From positions 89,216,824 through 89,280,823 of the forward strand of contig NC_067474.1 in the NCBI RefSeq assembly GCF_947179515.1: a stretch of 64,000 nucleotides of DNA. The letters run 5' to 3'. Made by a program: the position numbers and the translations under genes. The notes under the pieces are model-generated. The model did no database searches and was not told the origin of the DNA. It saw only the letters and a list, made by a program, of their open reading frames with translations. The stretch comes from Apodemus sylvaticus. Taxonomy: Eukaryota > Chordata > Mammalia > Rodentia > Muridae. Positions 46,441-57,499 of this stretch are shown piece by piece (positions within the stretch are counted from its first letter, which is position 1; each line of letters begins with the position of its first letter).

Positions 46441-47999
46441 CATTATTCTAATGTTATCTTTTTACTAATTAACATTAAATATAATTAACATTTATATTTT
46501 AACAAAAATATAACTGCTTACAATATTAGTGGTACATTTAAAGGTGAAAATAATGTGCTAACTATCAAGTACCATTCAGAAGCATTCTTATTAATTTGCT
46601 ATAAAGTGATCATATAAAAAAGTGATGATTTTGAAATGATAAGCACAAAATAATCATTAAATCATGTTAATGACATTTACCAAACGTTTATTCGGGCATT
46701 AACTACAGCAACTTAAAGCTGGCATTGTGGACATGTAAAGTCAAAAGGTTTTGTGGACTCTGAAAACCCAATGGACAGAAAGAAGCAGCATGTTGAATGC
46801 TCTAAAAGGCACACTCACAACTTTGACTTCTGTAACAGGGTTTTTCCTTTTCAGCTGTGTGGTCAGAAAAACTCTCAGGGAAGGGAGAACTGAACAGCAT
46901 GAAGAAGCTTCTAAGATGTTAGAGAGAGAGCCTTGTTTGAAAATCCTAAAAAGGTTGTCAGCTTAGTAGTGAGGGCAGGTAGTGTTGTTTCATTCTCCCG
47001 TGTTCCTATTTTAGCATAGTATAAGAGTTATAGTCCAGATTTGTTACTGATTTATCAAACTATCTGTAGATTAGTTAAAAATGTCTGTGTGAAATACATA
47101 GAAATTCACTGTGTTTTACACTAGCACTCTAATCTTTTAACTTCAACAAGATCTTTGCTAACTGGTTGGATGGAGTGAAACATTGCCAGCTGCCTTGAAG
47201 CTCCTGTCCTCATCTGTGAATTGGAAGTGCAGCTACCCATAGGACAGAGAATACATGCTCTTGCCAAGGGAAGCCCCCGGCAAATGACAGAGAGTAAAGG
47301 AGAGGGAGACCAGCACAGAGACATGGATGAAGCTCAGATGAAGAGCCTAGTGTAGAGGAATGGGCGGGGCTATGCTGAGGCTTGGATACTTTGCACACTA
47401 TAAGGGTTCTTTCCCAAGTCATCTTACTTCCTCCAGCAAATTCATTGATTTTTAGCCATGTTTCTCTGTTCCTGTTTGATTTTCCTTAAACTTTGTTGTT
47501 GTATTGCTACCTTTTGCAAGCTAATACATTCCCCTCCCAAAAGGAGGAAATACATGAATTTCACAAGTTTTAAGGAAAAAAAACCTGCAAGTACCCCAAA
47601 TTTCAGAAACTTAGAATACAAGGGCTCTCCCCATAAGAGCAGAAATTTTGGGATTGCAAGGGCAGGGCTTTATAGTATGCGGGTGACTTTGAGTTATCTA
47701 TCTTCCTTAAATAATTTCACTAAACTGGATCACTAAGCTGGACTAGCGCAATGTTTTCGTTTCTGTCTCTTGTTAAATATGAGATATTTATTCAATTCAG
47801 CTCTAGATAGGAAAAGTCACACAATAACCACATATTAACACCAGCATCACCAGTTAACTTTGCATCCCCAAACTTCTTCTCTCTTTGAGTTCTACATGTT
47901 TAGTCTCAGCTGCTTTTTTTCCAATTTCTCTTTAGAGACAGAAACCATAACAGGTGCTGAGTGTCTCATATGCACAACTGGGTACAGCAGTTATCATGT
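46441..47999. other. Single-copy DNA, no gene
   Basis: A single GC-box-like GGGCGGGGC lies at 47362-47370, in the most GC-rich part (47150-47420). It is isolated, without a CpG island, so no promoter is called. Frames at 47121-47422 (minus) and 47458-47736 have no recognisable features. Confidence 0.4.
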
Positions 48000-48175
48000 T
48001 TAAATTTCCACACAAATCTAAATTGTTCAGATGCAAATTTTCTCTTTGAACTGGAATTCAGAGAAGCTGGAGTATGCATTCAAGGTCACCTGGGTGGCAT
48101 TTGCTGCTATGTGTGCTTGATACTAGCTCAACCTGATGTTCCAAGATCTGAGTTCTTTCCACTGTTCTTTGACAC
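48000..48175 (-). repeat. MIR SINE fragment, probable
   Basis: 'gaattcagagaagctggagtatgcattcaaggtcac' (48053-48089) and 'aagatctgagttctttccactg' (48143-48164) fit the two halves of reverse-complement MIR, with a gap between. Confidence 0.45.
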
Positions 48176-50409
48176 GTGTTCAGGACTCTCAACATTCATT
48201 GCTATCAGTTCACTTACATTAGAAGACTTGGGACCTCTCTCTTAAGTATCACTTGAATTTTGGCTTTTTTTAAATATTCTACTCCTATAGTTTTGGCTCT
48301 GATTACATGTTTGCAGAACGTTGAAAGGACTCCTTTTAGATTCTAAAGATTTCTTTTCATTCATTATCTTAATTTCAGCCAGCCAAGCTTCCTCTGAACA
48401 AACCTAACCTGGATTACAAAAAAATTTTAATTTCCTTCCTTACTTCTGTTTGGATTTTCTGCTGGGTTAAAAAAAAATCCATACTTTGAACTTAAGAAGG
48501 TCTTTAGAAATACTAAAAGTTCTCATACTGAAGTGACTGTTTGAGAAGTATGATTTAGAAAACTTAAGTTGAAGTACAGAATGAGAGGTATTGGAAAGGA
48601 AAGGAAAGTCAGAAGACCTGGCTTTCTGACTCCCTATATTTTTATTCCTGATAGTTTGGATGAAGACATGGATTATATGTTTCAGATTTGAGATCACAGT
48701 GAAATGGGAACACAGAATATTGCCCTGTGTGATTCAGTGCCTTTCTGGGTCAACTCAGACTAATACTGGTGCATTACTTCTAAAATTAATGCTGTGCACT
48801 AGGGAACAGATGTGCATTAATCATGTGTGTTGAGGAATAGAGAGACTTCTGACTTCTAATCCAGCCTGATACCCTTGTTAGCCTTGAGAAATTGAGTTGA
48901 TAAATCTGCTTTGCAGATATGTGGTTAGAAAATATGCACAGGTTTTTTTTTCATTAGTTAATAGCCCAATGCTTTTAGTAACCACATTTTCAGTGCAAAT
49001 TTACATCTTCATATAATTATTGGAAACATACCCACTTCCTAGAATTCTTTCAATTATCATAGGAAACCATGTTCATTAATTAATCGACAGCATTTGTTCT
49101 AGAATTAGAAGACAAAATCGGTAGAGATGTAGTTGAATGGCAGAAAATTCATCTTGCATAGTCAAGGACCTAGGTTCTACCATCAAAAGATCATTATATT
49201 TGGACAAAGACTCATTTATACCATAAAACAAACAAAAAGTAAAAAACACAACCCCCCAAAAAACCCTCCAGCCTCTACTCCTTGCTATGCTTTCAATGTC
49301 AATCTCCTTAGACAGTATTGCCAGCCCTCTTACTTTAAGCTAGAGGAAGTAAACCTTATAGATATTTCTGCTTCAGTGTTTATAAGATTCACAGAAAAAT
49401 TTACATTCTGTATGCCTTCTAGTATTAAATCAACTCATTAATGCTTGCAAAAATTGATGAACTTGTTAAATGCAATTAGAAAATTAATATGGATTTTGTT
49501 TTAGTATCATTTAAGCTCTTATAAGACAACTTCCTTTTCTGTAGAATCGTGTTCACACATGTGTCTATGGCACTTTTAAAAAGGTGACATGTGTAGGTAC
49601 TGGATATGCAAATTATACCAAAGTAGCTTCACAGGTCTCTGGGGGTGGTAATTTAGTCTAATGGAAACTTAATAACTCATATTAAGCACATTACTAATAA
49701 GATGCTTTGCTTACAGTAAATTAGAGCCAGTGAAATTATTAATCGCTTATTAAAGGAAAAAGAATGTCTTCTTGAGGCAAATTTGAATTTTTCAACTAAG
49801 AAACAGCAGGTAGAAACAATCTTTGTTGCTTTCAAGTAAATTGCAGCCAAGTTTTGTAATCATAAAGAAGTACTGAGTAAACATATTTAATTCAAACAAC
49901 ACAGACCAGTACCTTACATGATGTCACACAATACTGGTGATACTATATGCTAGCTACTTCACTGTAATACATGGAACTATATTTATACTGCCTTTCATTT
50001 CCAATTATTGATTTTTAGGGATCACAATAACATGTAACTAATCCTAGTGCACAGGAATACTTTCTTAAATGTAATTGCTCTGAAATCATGGTCTTCATCA
50101 TTCAAAAATAAACTATATAATCCACAAAATAATTTCAGAATTTATATTCTTCATAGTATACTGCTCTATGTACCAACAGAGCAACGTATTATTAAAAAAA
50201 ATTCTCCATTTTATTTTATTCTGCATTGGAGGCATTATTCAAGTTTATATATACCAAAGTTTCCCTAACCAAATAAATTTTATTTAATATAATTTTGTGT
50301 CCATTGTTTTTTTTTATCATCACGCTAGTTTACATATATTTCTATCTGTTGTAATTGCCAAATTCATAAAGCATGCTATACATATTGTGTTATCATCAAT
50401 TGGTTTAGT
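48176..50409. other. Single-copy DNA with a candidate conserved block
   Basis: No transposon is seen. The part at 49550-49880 is unique, has several homeodomain-like sites (for example ATTATTAATCGCTTATTAAAG at 49736-49756, given here only as a short motif) and no simple repeats. It is a plausible enhancer-like conserved element, but only by texture. Confidence 0.35.
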
Positions 50410-50520
50410 CACTCACTTGCTGTCAATAAAGTCCCTACTATGTGACAGGCATAGTTCTTGAAGATTGCAAATATCAGTGAACTAAACAAAGTAATTAACC
50501 TTATAACTACTCTCTAGTAA
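50410..50520. repeat. MIR/L2-like ancient mammalian repeat relic
   Basis: 'gtccctactatgtgacaggcatagttcttgaagattgcaaatatcagtgaactaaacaaag' parallels the common mammalian 'cctactatgtgccaggcactgttctaggc…cagtgaacaaaacag' repeat phrase. Confidence 0.55.
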
Positions 50521-50829
50521 AAGAACCACACACGCAACAAGCCATTTTGCCACCTACTTGTAGGTACTAGAATGGGCAGGGCAGATTGGAATTGAAAGTG
50601 ATGTAGAGGAAGAGTTGCTTTGTCTGGGTCTTTCATTCAAGAAAGCCTGATGATTTAATCAGACACATTACGAGCTCAGATTAGGAAATAATGGAATGAA
50701 TAACCATGGAGATATTAGGGTAAGAGCATTTTAAATGCAGAAGACTTGAGGCTAGAATATGATGAGTTTGTTCAAGAAACACACAAGATAACCAGTGTTA
50801 TCAGAGTTGAGTGACTGTGATGACATGGT

Positions 50830-51031
50830 CAGAACTCAGAGTTTGAGTGCACTCACCCCTTGCTGCAGTCAGGGCAGGTGCTGTGCTTTAGGGAACTCCC
50901 AGGCACTGCCCCCCAGGGAGGAAAGCAAAGAGGCATGGGAAAGCTGGAGCTGGTTCAAGGTCCCCAGGCCTGCTATGAGGAGGCTGAGGCCCTGGCGTTC
51001 TCTGGCTCTTGGACATCTTTGATGGGGACAG
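50830..51031 (+). repeat. 202-bp inverted repeat, left arm
   Basis: It begins CAGAACTCAGAGTTTGAG and ends TTGATGGGGACAG. It matches the reverse complement of 51667-51868 over all 202 positions with no gaps and 6 mismatches (97%). It is GC-rich compared with its surroundings. Open frames on the plus strand (50795-51022, 50860-51174) cover it, but I recognise no protein family. Confidence 0.96.
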
Positions 51032-51666
51032 CTTCTAGCCCAGGGCTGGGGACAGAGGCAGAGCTCCAGCATGTCCTAGTTCAGAAACTGTGGTCAGAGA
51101 AACTGTCACTAATGGCTATAGGTCCTGACAGGCCAGTGGTTACTCATAGAGTGTTAGATATTATAATAGTTTAAATACTAGAAGATTCCGTACTCAGGCA
51201 TGATGTGTGTGGGACATAAAACCATGCCAGGAAGTTTCATAAGGTAGAGCAGATCGAGACCCAGAAGATCAATAGGCACACACCTGAGGCTTCGGTGACT
51301 CCCAGCTCCCTGCCAGACTCCTGTCTTGGAACATGTGCCAGGCTTTGCACATAAAAGAAATGAGTCCTATGGTTATGTGGGCCCTAAATAGAGTTTTCCA
51401 CACTAATGAGGTACCTAGAGGCCCAGAGGGCCATTTCCTTTCCTAGACTTTCCTCCCTGCAAAAGGTAATTTAATCTCAGGCCTACCCTCAGAAGAGGAA
51501 TATGGTTTTACAAATTCATTTTCTGTCACGACAATAAACTGTTTAGAACCATCTATCTTTTTATCAAGATCCGACATAAGAAGTCATGAAGAAGGCCTTT
51601 TCCTACAGAGCTGCAGCCTATTCTCCCATAGAAGGCCTCTCTGCTCTCCTACCCGTAACTGCCACA
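51032..51666. other. Spacer between the inverted arms, unidentified
   Basis: This 635-bp segment is not obviously a known transposon. On the minus strand it reads like transcript-type unique sequence. No terminal repeats, A tail or coding region is recognised. Confidence 0.4.
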
Positions 51667-51868
51667 CTGTCCCCATCAAAGATGTCCAAGAGCCAGAGAA
51701 CGCCAGGGCCTCAGCCTCCTCATAGCAGGCCTGGGGACCCTGAACCAGCTCCAGCTTTTCCATGCCTCTATGTTTTCCTCCCTGTGGGGCAGTGCCTGGG
51801 AGTTCCCTAAAGCCCAGCACCTGCCCTGACTGCAGCAAGGGGTGAGTGCACTCAAACTCTGAGTTCTG
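51667..51868 (-). repeat. 202-bp inverted repeat, right arm
   Basis: This is the inverted partner of 50830-51031. The minus-strand frame 51676-52023 (115 codons) runs through the arm and beyond it. It mirrors the plus frame in the left arm, again without a recognised family. Confidence 0.96.
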
Positions 51869-52558
51869 CCTCTCCAAGAGGCAATGCCCTGTGCCAGAGC
51901 AGACGAGGGCCTAGAGTGCGGACTAACATGTTTAAGGAACACATTGACTATCATATGAAATCTATAGGGAGGTGAGACCTCAGAGAGCGCAGTAGTGTTC
52001 CTGTAGGAATCCAGAAAGATCACCTGGGTCAGAGTTGGGGTAATAGACTATAATAGAAGGAAGCTTTTACATATATTTTGAAAGCTGAAACGATAGGAAT
52101 ACTGAAACAATAAGTGTGCAACAAGCTTTGTGAATGATGACAGATCTTAAGTGTTAGAAATACATTTCATCACATTGGAAGAAAATGGTAGCAGCATTTG
52201 GATCTTGTTGAAATTTAAATTCTTAGAAAAAAACATGGAGGCATGAAGTGGAGACTTGGGAATATTAGTTCTAAATCATATGCAGAGCTCAAGCTCAGTG
52301 ATAGGAACTTATGATTGCTCTTAATTAGACTGTAAAGTATAATGAACTTCAATAATATGAAGAAAAGTCATCTACCTTAAAAAAGGTGAGCTACACAAAT
52401 AAGCAGTTTGCATAGCAAACTATTGCAAATTTTACACTAAAAAATAACATAGTAATAAAAATAGAAACTCAAGTTATTAGACTGACAAAAAATCTCAGTG
52501 TTGATGGAGTTTTGCCAAGATAGTTTTGTAGTGAAACATACTCCTGTAAACAGTTGGA
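51869..52558. other. Single-copy DNA, no feature seen
   Basis: There is moderately GC-rich sequence to about 51990, which could be part of the same unidentified element as the right arm. Then AT-rich unique DNA. Confidence 0.4.
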
Positions 52559-52860
52559 TGCAGTTGCTGAGATGGCACAGCAGAAAAAAGCATAAGTCTG
52601 TATACCTGACAAACTGAATTTGCTCCTGGCAAACACATTTTTTAAAGCCAGATGAAATGATCAGCTCATCTCTAATCCTACCACTAAAGTGGTAAAATGG
52701 GAGTCAGACAAGGTCAGCCGGAAGTTAGCAGAAGAAACAAGGGACCCTGTGTCAACAAAGTGGAAGAATGATATGATCTTGATGACACATTGTCATGTGA
52801 CAATCCACACAACTACAAATGAAAATGCACACAGAGTTCTCCATACTACATGTGACGGGT
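52559..52860 (+). repeat. B4 SINE, plus orientation
   Basis: The B2/ID-like head 'cagttgctgagatggcacagcag' is at 52559. The later B4 phrases 'agaaacaagggaccctgtgtcaacaaagtggaag' (52731-52766) and 'tgtcatgtgacaatccacac' follow. It is old and diverged. The frame 52689-52976 is carried by the repeat. Confidence 0.75.
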
Positions 52861-52990
52861 TACATCATAACTCAGTAAGTATTTTCTCTTTGGAAGTCAG
52901 AAGTCCCAATTCCAGAAAACAATCTCAAAAAATATTATGTCAAACACAAAGGAAGAAACAAAACTCCCCAAATTAGCCAGCAAACAACCT

Positions 52991-53158
52991 CCAGTCCTAA
53001 ACAAATCAAAACAAAACAAAAAACAAAGACAAAAACAAAAACAAACAAACAAGCAAAACAACAACAAAAAACCCATGAAAACACTCCGCCAAACAAAACC
53101 TTAAGGCCATGCACACAATTCTGGTAATGGGAGGTTTTTGTTTAAGAAAAGAATTAAG
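52991..53158. repeat. Local direct duplication B, copy 1
   Basis: It begins with CCAGTCCTAAACAAATC, an AAAC-rich run, then 'aaaacactccgccaaacaaaacctt', 'cacacaattctgg' and 'gggaggtttttgtttaag'. It is co-linear with 53537-53683. Confidence 0.85.
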
Positions 53159-53536
53159 GTAACTTAACTGTCAATCAATATATAGTGATAGAATAGTCAT
53201 GGTACATCCAGATTACAAGACAGAGAGTCATGTGGAATAAGGAATATCTCTAGAGAGTTCTATGAGGTGATTTCTGATGTATTTTTTAGTAAATAAATGA
53301 AGAAACAAATACATCACAGACAATTATTTATTTAAGAAAAGGAGTTGTGTCATGATAATGTATTCACTTCTTTCAAAAATCTCAGGTACACTTTGAAAGC
53401 ATTTATATAGGATATAATATAAAAACTCAAATTTGTTTTCACATTTAAAGTCTTAAAGATAATACAGAATTATATGCTCACTGTACTTGTTAACTTCATA
53501 TTTTATAAAATGCTTTATAAAATGAAGTATATACCT
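53159..53536. other. AT-rich DNA between duplicated segments
   Basis: Single-copy AT-rich sequence. Nothing is recognised. Confidence 0.4.
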
Positions 53537-53683
53537 CTAGTCCTAAACAAAACAAAATAAAACAAAAAACAAAAACAAACAAAAGAAAAAACATGAAAAA
53601 ACTCCACCAAACATAACCTTTAGGACATACACACAATTCTGATCATGGTGGGTTTTTGTTTAAGGAAAAAGAATTATAGAAAA
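53537..53683. repeat. Local direct duplication B, copy 2
   Basis: It begins CTAGTCCTAAACAAAAC, followed by an A-rich run, 'aaaaaactccaccaaacataacctt', 'cacacaattctgatcatgg' and 'gggtttttgtttaagg'. This is the same order as copy 1, about 546 bp away. Similarity is high outside the A-rich part. Confidence 0.85.
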
Positions 53684-54234
53684 TACTTTATAAACCAATA
53701 CTAAATTGAAATAAAACCCCTACAATTTTCTGAATACTGGAAAACTGTTGCACATGATCATTTATTTCAGCTTTCTTATATGTAAAAATTTTTCTTGAAG
53801 GAAGCTTTCTCTATATTAAAGTTTTACTAGTGATAAATTAAGGTAAAATGGCAAAATCATAAGATTATTTTGTAGACAGATAGATTAATGAATCTTGAAA
53901 TTAAGGACTAATCTTCACAAATAAAAGCAGACACAAATTCCAATAAAAACACAATGCACTCAAAATGAACTTTGCATGAAATGGAAAGGAATAAGTCTCA
54001 GTTAGTTTCCATTCCCAACCAGTCACAGAGAACACAGAAAACTGAGATTTGTTTTCATGGATACAACTAGAAAGCAGCCAACAGAGTGCAGACTGTGGGA
54101 AAACACCTGCAGTTCTCCAACAAATAAAAGATAGAAAAACTATCAGGCAAACAAGAGTTTAGGAGAGAGCAACATCCTTCAATCTGCTTTGACTTCATCT
54201 GGATTCAGAGAATTATGTTTCTAAAGATATTTTG
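53684..54234. other. Single-copy AT-rich DNA, no feature seen
   Basis: Nothing is recognised. Confidence 0.4.
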
Positions 54235-54430
54235 TGGCTATAATGAGGACTCAGAGATTAAGCACAACTGCTGTTCTCATACAGGGACTAGGCTTGGTTT
54301 ATAGCAGTCACAGTTTGTCTTAAAACACCTGCAGCTCCAATTCCTGAGGATCTGAAGCTGTAGTCTAACCTCTAACCAGGAATGCATGTCATGTGCACAC
54401 ATACCTACAGGCAAAATATTCAAATACATT
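54235..54430 (+). repeat. B3 SINE relic, plus orientation
   Basis: 'gactcagagattaagcacaactgctgttctcatacagg' (54248-54286) is a decayed B2/B3 head. 'cctgcagctccaattcctgaggatctgaagctgtagtctaacctctaaccaggaatgcatg' (54328-54388) is the B3 body, followed by a CA-rich tail. Confidence 0.7.
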
Positions 54431-55104
54431 TGTTTTGTCTTATGTTGTTTTTTTAATATGTTTGTGAGATAGATTTACATCTAAGATCAGGCTGTTTAAT
54501 CTCATTGGATTAGATAACTATTACTAGTTAAGTTTTGTTATGCTGAGGATATCTTGGCGAGTTCTTTCTTTAATTGTGGAGATAGTTACAGAGATATTTA
54601 ATAGCAAGTAATATAGTAGGAAAATCTTCCTGAAAATATTAAAGGCTATCAGTGGAAAAAGGATATACATGTTTTGGTCCTTGTTAAAGCCCACAATTTC
54701 TTCAGAGAGGATTCAGTATACAGTTCTGTTAACTTTTGTTCAAGAACACCAATACCTAAAGTTATATACAAGTCATGTCTGAATGTTTACTCCACTAGTA
54801 AATTCAATTGCTCTAGCTGCCTCTATGGATTTTAAGAGAAGACAGATGATTCCTGGATTACACAGATGGAGCTTTGTCCCCCAGCAGGACACACAGGAGA
54901 GCTTCAGGGTATTTGCAGTGGTTTCTTCTAAGTGCAAAATCCCATGTTTCATGGAAGATGGCCAGGCAGGTGATGTGCTTCCTCAGTTTAGAAAACACAG
55001 ACCTACCGACTGCCTCAGAGGAAGGTATTTTATTGTGCAAGAAAGTAAATAAGACTGATCTTTGTTCCAGAGAGACAAGTTATTTCTATATTCTTGAAAA
55101 AAGC
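54431..55104. other. Single-copy DNA, overlapping open frames unassigned
   Basis: The part at 54780-55060 is open in two plus frames (54783-55052 and 54874-55158) and is more balanced in composition than its flanks. I recognise no protein family and see no convincing exon boundaries, so no gene is called. Confidence 0.35.
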
Positions 55105-55313
55105 AGTCTGGAGGAATTGGAGGAACAGGAGAGAGAGATGCTTTACTGCTCTTCTTGATTACCTGGGTTCCAATTGTGGCATTCACATGGTGGCTAACAA
55201 CTGCCACAACTCCAGTTTCAGGTGATCCAATGCTCCCTTTTGCCTTTGCAAGCACTGTACATGCATGTGCTGAACAGACATACATGCAGATTCACATCAG
55301 AGCATGGATTAAG
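55105..55313 (+). repeat. B3 SINE, plus orientation
   Basis: A decayed head 'gaggaacaggagagagagatgc' (55120) is followed by 'gattacctgggttccaattgtggcattcacatggtggctaacaactgccacaactccagtttcaggtgatcc' (55158-55229), typical of B2/B3, then a CA-type tail. The AAAT run follows directly. Confidence 0.85.
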
Positions 55314-55316
55314 GAA

Positions 55317-55351
<35 letters not shown>

Positions 55352-55353
55352 AA
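55314..55353. repeat. (TAAA)n microsatellite
   Basis: An almost perfect tetranucleotide run at the 3' tail of the preceding SINE. Confidence 0.95.
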
Positions 55354-55355
55354 TG

Positions 55356-55710
55356 ATGCCTAATTTTATGTCAACTTGACACAATCAGAACCTCAACTGA
55401 AAGAATGTCCTCACCAGACTGACCTGGGCACAAGCCTGTGGAGCATTTTCTTGATTGATGCAGGAGGACCCAAGTCACTATTGTGGATGCCACCAGCAGG
55501 CTGGTGGTCACAGAGTTTATAAGAAAGTAAACTCGGCAAAACAGACAGAGCAGCCAGTGAGCAGCAGGCTTTGAATACCGGTTCCTGCCTCCAGGTCCCT
55601 GCCTTCACTTCCTTCCATGGTGGAAGTATAATAAAAATAAATCTTTATTTTTCTTTTCCCTTTTCAGTCACGTGGCTTTATCATAGTAATAGAAACCCCA
55701 AGAAAATAAA
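55356..55710 (+). mobile_element. Solo LTR fragment, rodent MaLR type
   Basis: It starts 'tgcctaattttatgtcaacttgacacaatcag' (55357), with a middle phrase 'gcaggctttgaataccggttcctgcctccaggtccctgcctt' (55565-55606). An AATAAA-like signal lies near 55632-55645, and it ends 'tagtaatagaaacccc'. It is the same family as 16150-16678 but in plus orientation. No internal region. Confidence 0.75.
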
Positions 55711-55939
55711 CAAACAATATTTTAAAAAGGGAAGGAATTCTGGAAAAGAGTCAGAACCTCATCCTTTGGCGTTTTGGAATACTGTCTGCTAACAGTGCAC
55801 ATATGCTTCTCAAAAATTAGGGATATGGTTAAATTTCCTATGCTGAGGTGAATTTGAACCTCAGTGAAGTGAGCATCATGCTTTCTCTGATGCTTTATGT
55901 CTCAGTGTACCTCATTTATTTACTCAAGAGACTTGTTCT
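55711..55939. other. Single-copy DNA, no feature seen
   Basis: A short unique stretch between LTR and microsatellite. Confidence 0.35.
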
Positions 55940-55992
55940 TTTATTTATTTATTTGTTTGTTTGTTTATTTATTTATTTATTTATTTATTTTA
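55940..55992. repeat. (TTTA)n/(TTTG)n microsatellite
   Basis: A tetranucleotide run of TTTA with three TTTG units inside. Frames 55848-56048 and 55897-56085 pass through it and are artefacts. Confidence 0.95.
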
Positions 55993-56009
55993 ACAAAAAT
56001 GTCTTTCAC

Positions 56010-56500
56010 CCTGTTTCCTATCTGCCACAGACCTGCAATCAAAACTGAGGAAGACAGGGAACCTTCAGGGCCAGGTGGGCAGTGACCACGATGGCCTCGC
56101 CCGTAGGCCTCACAGGCATCACAAGCTGCAGGCATGCATCACTACAAGATCAGCTTCGACAAATGTCATCCAGGTAACTTTGGGAAAGTTGGTATGAGGC
56201 ATTACCACTTGAAGAGAAACAGAACTTCTGCCCAACTGTCCACCTGGATAAATTGTGGACATTGGTCAGTGAGCAGACATGGGTCAAAGTTGCAAAAACC
56301 AATACTGGAGTTGCTCCTATATTTGATGTTGTGCAATTGAGCTACTACAGAGTTGTGGGGAAAGGAACTCTCCCTAAGGAACCTGTCATCCTGAAGGGCA
56401 AATTCTTCAGCTGAAGAGCTGAAGAGAAGATTGAGGGTGTTGGAGGTGTCTGTGTTCTGGTGGCTTGAAGCCACAAGGAGGTTCATTAAATGCTAATATT
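56010..56500 (+). pseudogene. Rpl27a: Processed pseudogene of ribosomal protein L27a
   Basis: The sequence follows the intronless RPL27A mRNA, whose product is a 60S subunit protein (uL15 family). The coding equivalent is 56033-56468 and the 3'UTR continues to 56500. The start codon is CTG instead of ATG (56033-56035). Intact readings include GKVGMRHYHLKRN (encoded near 56180-56219). The frame ends at the normal TGA (56466-56468) after a VLVA-like end. About 15-20 codons of the Gly/His-rich segment upstream of 56125 are deleted or scrambled and there are several frameshifts and stops. No introns and no long A tail remain. It is an L1-mediated retrocopy, dead. The surviving open piece is 56134-56340. 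Confidence 0.95.
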
Positions 56501-56759
56501 GTGGAAAAGAATATTTTTCAGAGAGTATATTTTGGTCACATTCTTTCTTTAACCCAAAGGACACTCATATATTTTCCACCTTCCTTTTCATCCAAATTTC
56601 ATTTTCATGCTCTGTCTCTTTCTCTTTCTCTCTCATACATACACCCACACAAACAAAATATAAAAAAACAAAAAGAAAAACTTAGAATTTTGTACCCCAA
56701 TAGAAGAAGAGGAAGGTAAAGAGGTAAAGGTATGCACTAGCAGTGGATGATAAGGGTAC
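56501..56759. other. Low-complexity stretch (pyrimidine, CA, A-rich)
   Basis: A TCTC-type run at 56608-56635 is followed by a CA-type and then an A-rich part to 56690. No gene. Confidence 0.55.
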
Positions 56760-57140
56760 ATTTGGAGGGTTGTTTGTTTTACTTTTTGTTTATTTTTTAG
56801 AGGGTGGGACATCATTTTTACTGTATCTGCCTGCTGCTCGTATATAATAGTTTCTGATTTTGTGTTGTATGGTATTTGTTTTATGGTGTTTGCGTGTGTG
56901 CATGTATTCCTCAAGTTCTTTGTTTCATTTTTCTATTTGTTTGCTTGTACGTTTTTACTCTTTCGTTGTTTTCTTTCTTTTTTGGAGAGTCTGCTTTATT
57001 TGCCTGTGTTTTTAATAGAGAGAAAAGAAGATGGGGAGTTGGGAAGGGGACAAGTTTGGTTGGATTTGGAAAAAATGTGGAAAGGAAAACCATAATCAGA
57101 ATCAGATATTATATGAATATAACTTTATTTTCAGTTTTAA
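56760..57140 (+). mobile_element. Lx-like L1 3'UTR end
   Basis: A T/G-rich stretch with 'tagtttctgattttgtgttgtatggta' (56848) and 'ttgcctgtgtttttaatagagagaaaagaagatgggg' (57000-57036), then 'ggaaaaccataatcagaatcagata' and 'gaatataactttattttcag' near the end. This is the same family as 38040-39120 and contains only the last part. Opposed frames at 56862-57148 and 56911-57093 are artefacts. Confidence 0.8.
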
Positions 57141-57499
57141 GACAGTAAGATAAATAGTTATGCACTAGGCTTACTTTTGTTTCCATCTCTTTTCTAATAA
57201 ACAGAAGCGTTTCTCACTTTGATAAGATCTATTTTTTTACTTCTTTATTCTTATTGTTATTCAGATTTCTCTTTTTCACTTTTCTTCCAGTTTTCTTGAG
57301 TGGCAAAATACAAGCATAGCTTTAGGGTTAATGAAGATAGAACTGCTGTCTATCACTGCACGCAAAACAGCGCTCACAAGTGTGCCTGTGTTCCTGTGAG
57401 TGCTGGGAGTTAAAGACACATGAGGGTGTGTTTGTGCTTCAGTGAATTTGGCGTGGTATTTTTAGACCCTCATATGTCATCCACACAGTTAACCCATGT
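57141..57499. other. Single-copy DNA, no feature seen
   Basis: Nothing is recognised. Confidence 0.4.

Noticed and set aside
47362..47370. GC box GGGCGGGGC as a promoter
   Set aside because: It is a single site with no CpG island, no TATA or initiator context that I could support and no gene downstream.
54783..55158. Overlapping plus frames as a possible exon
   Set aside because: No family match, and no convincing acceptor or donor sites; the 3' part runs into a B3 SINE.
56862..57148. Membrane-protein-like open frames rich in Phe/Leu
   Set aside because: The composition results from the T/G-rich L1 3'UTR.
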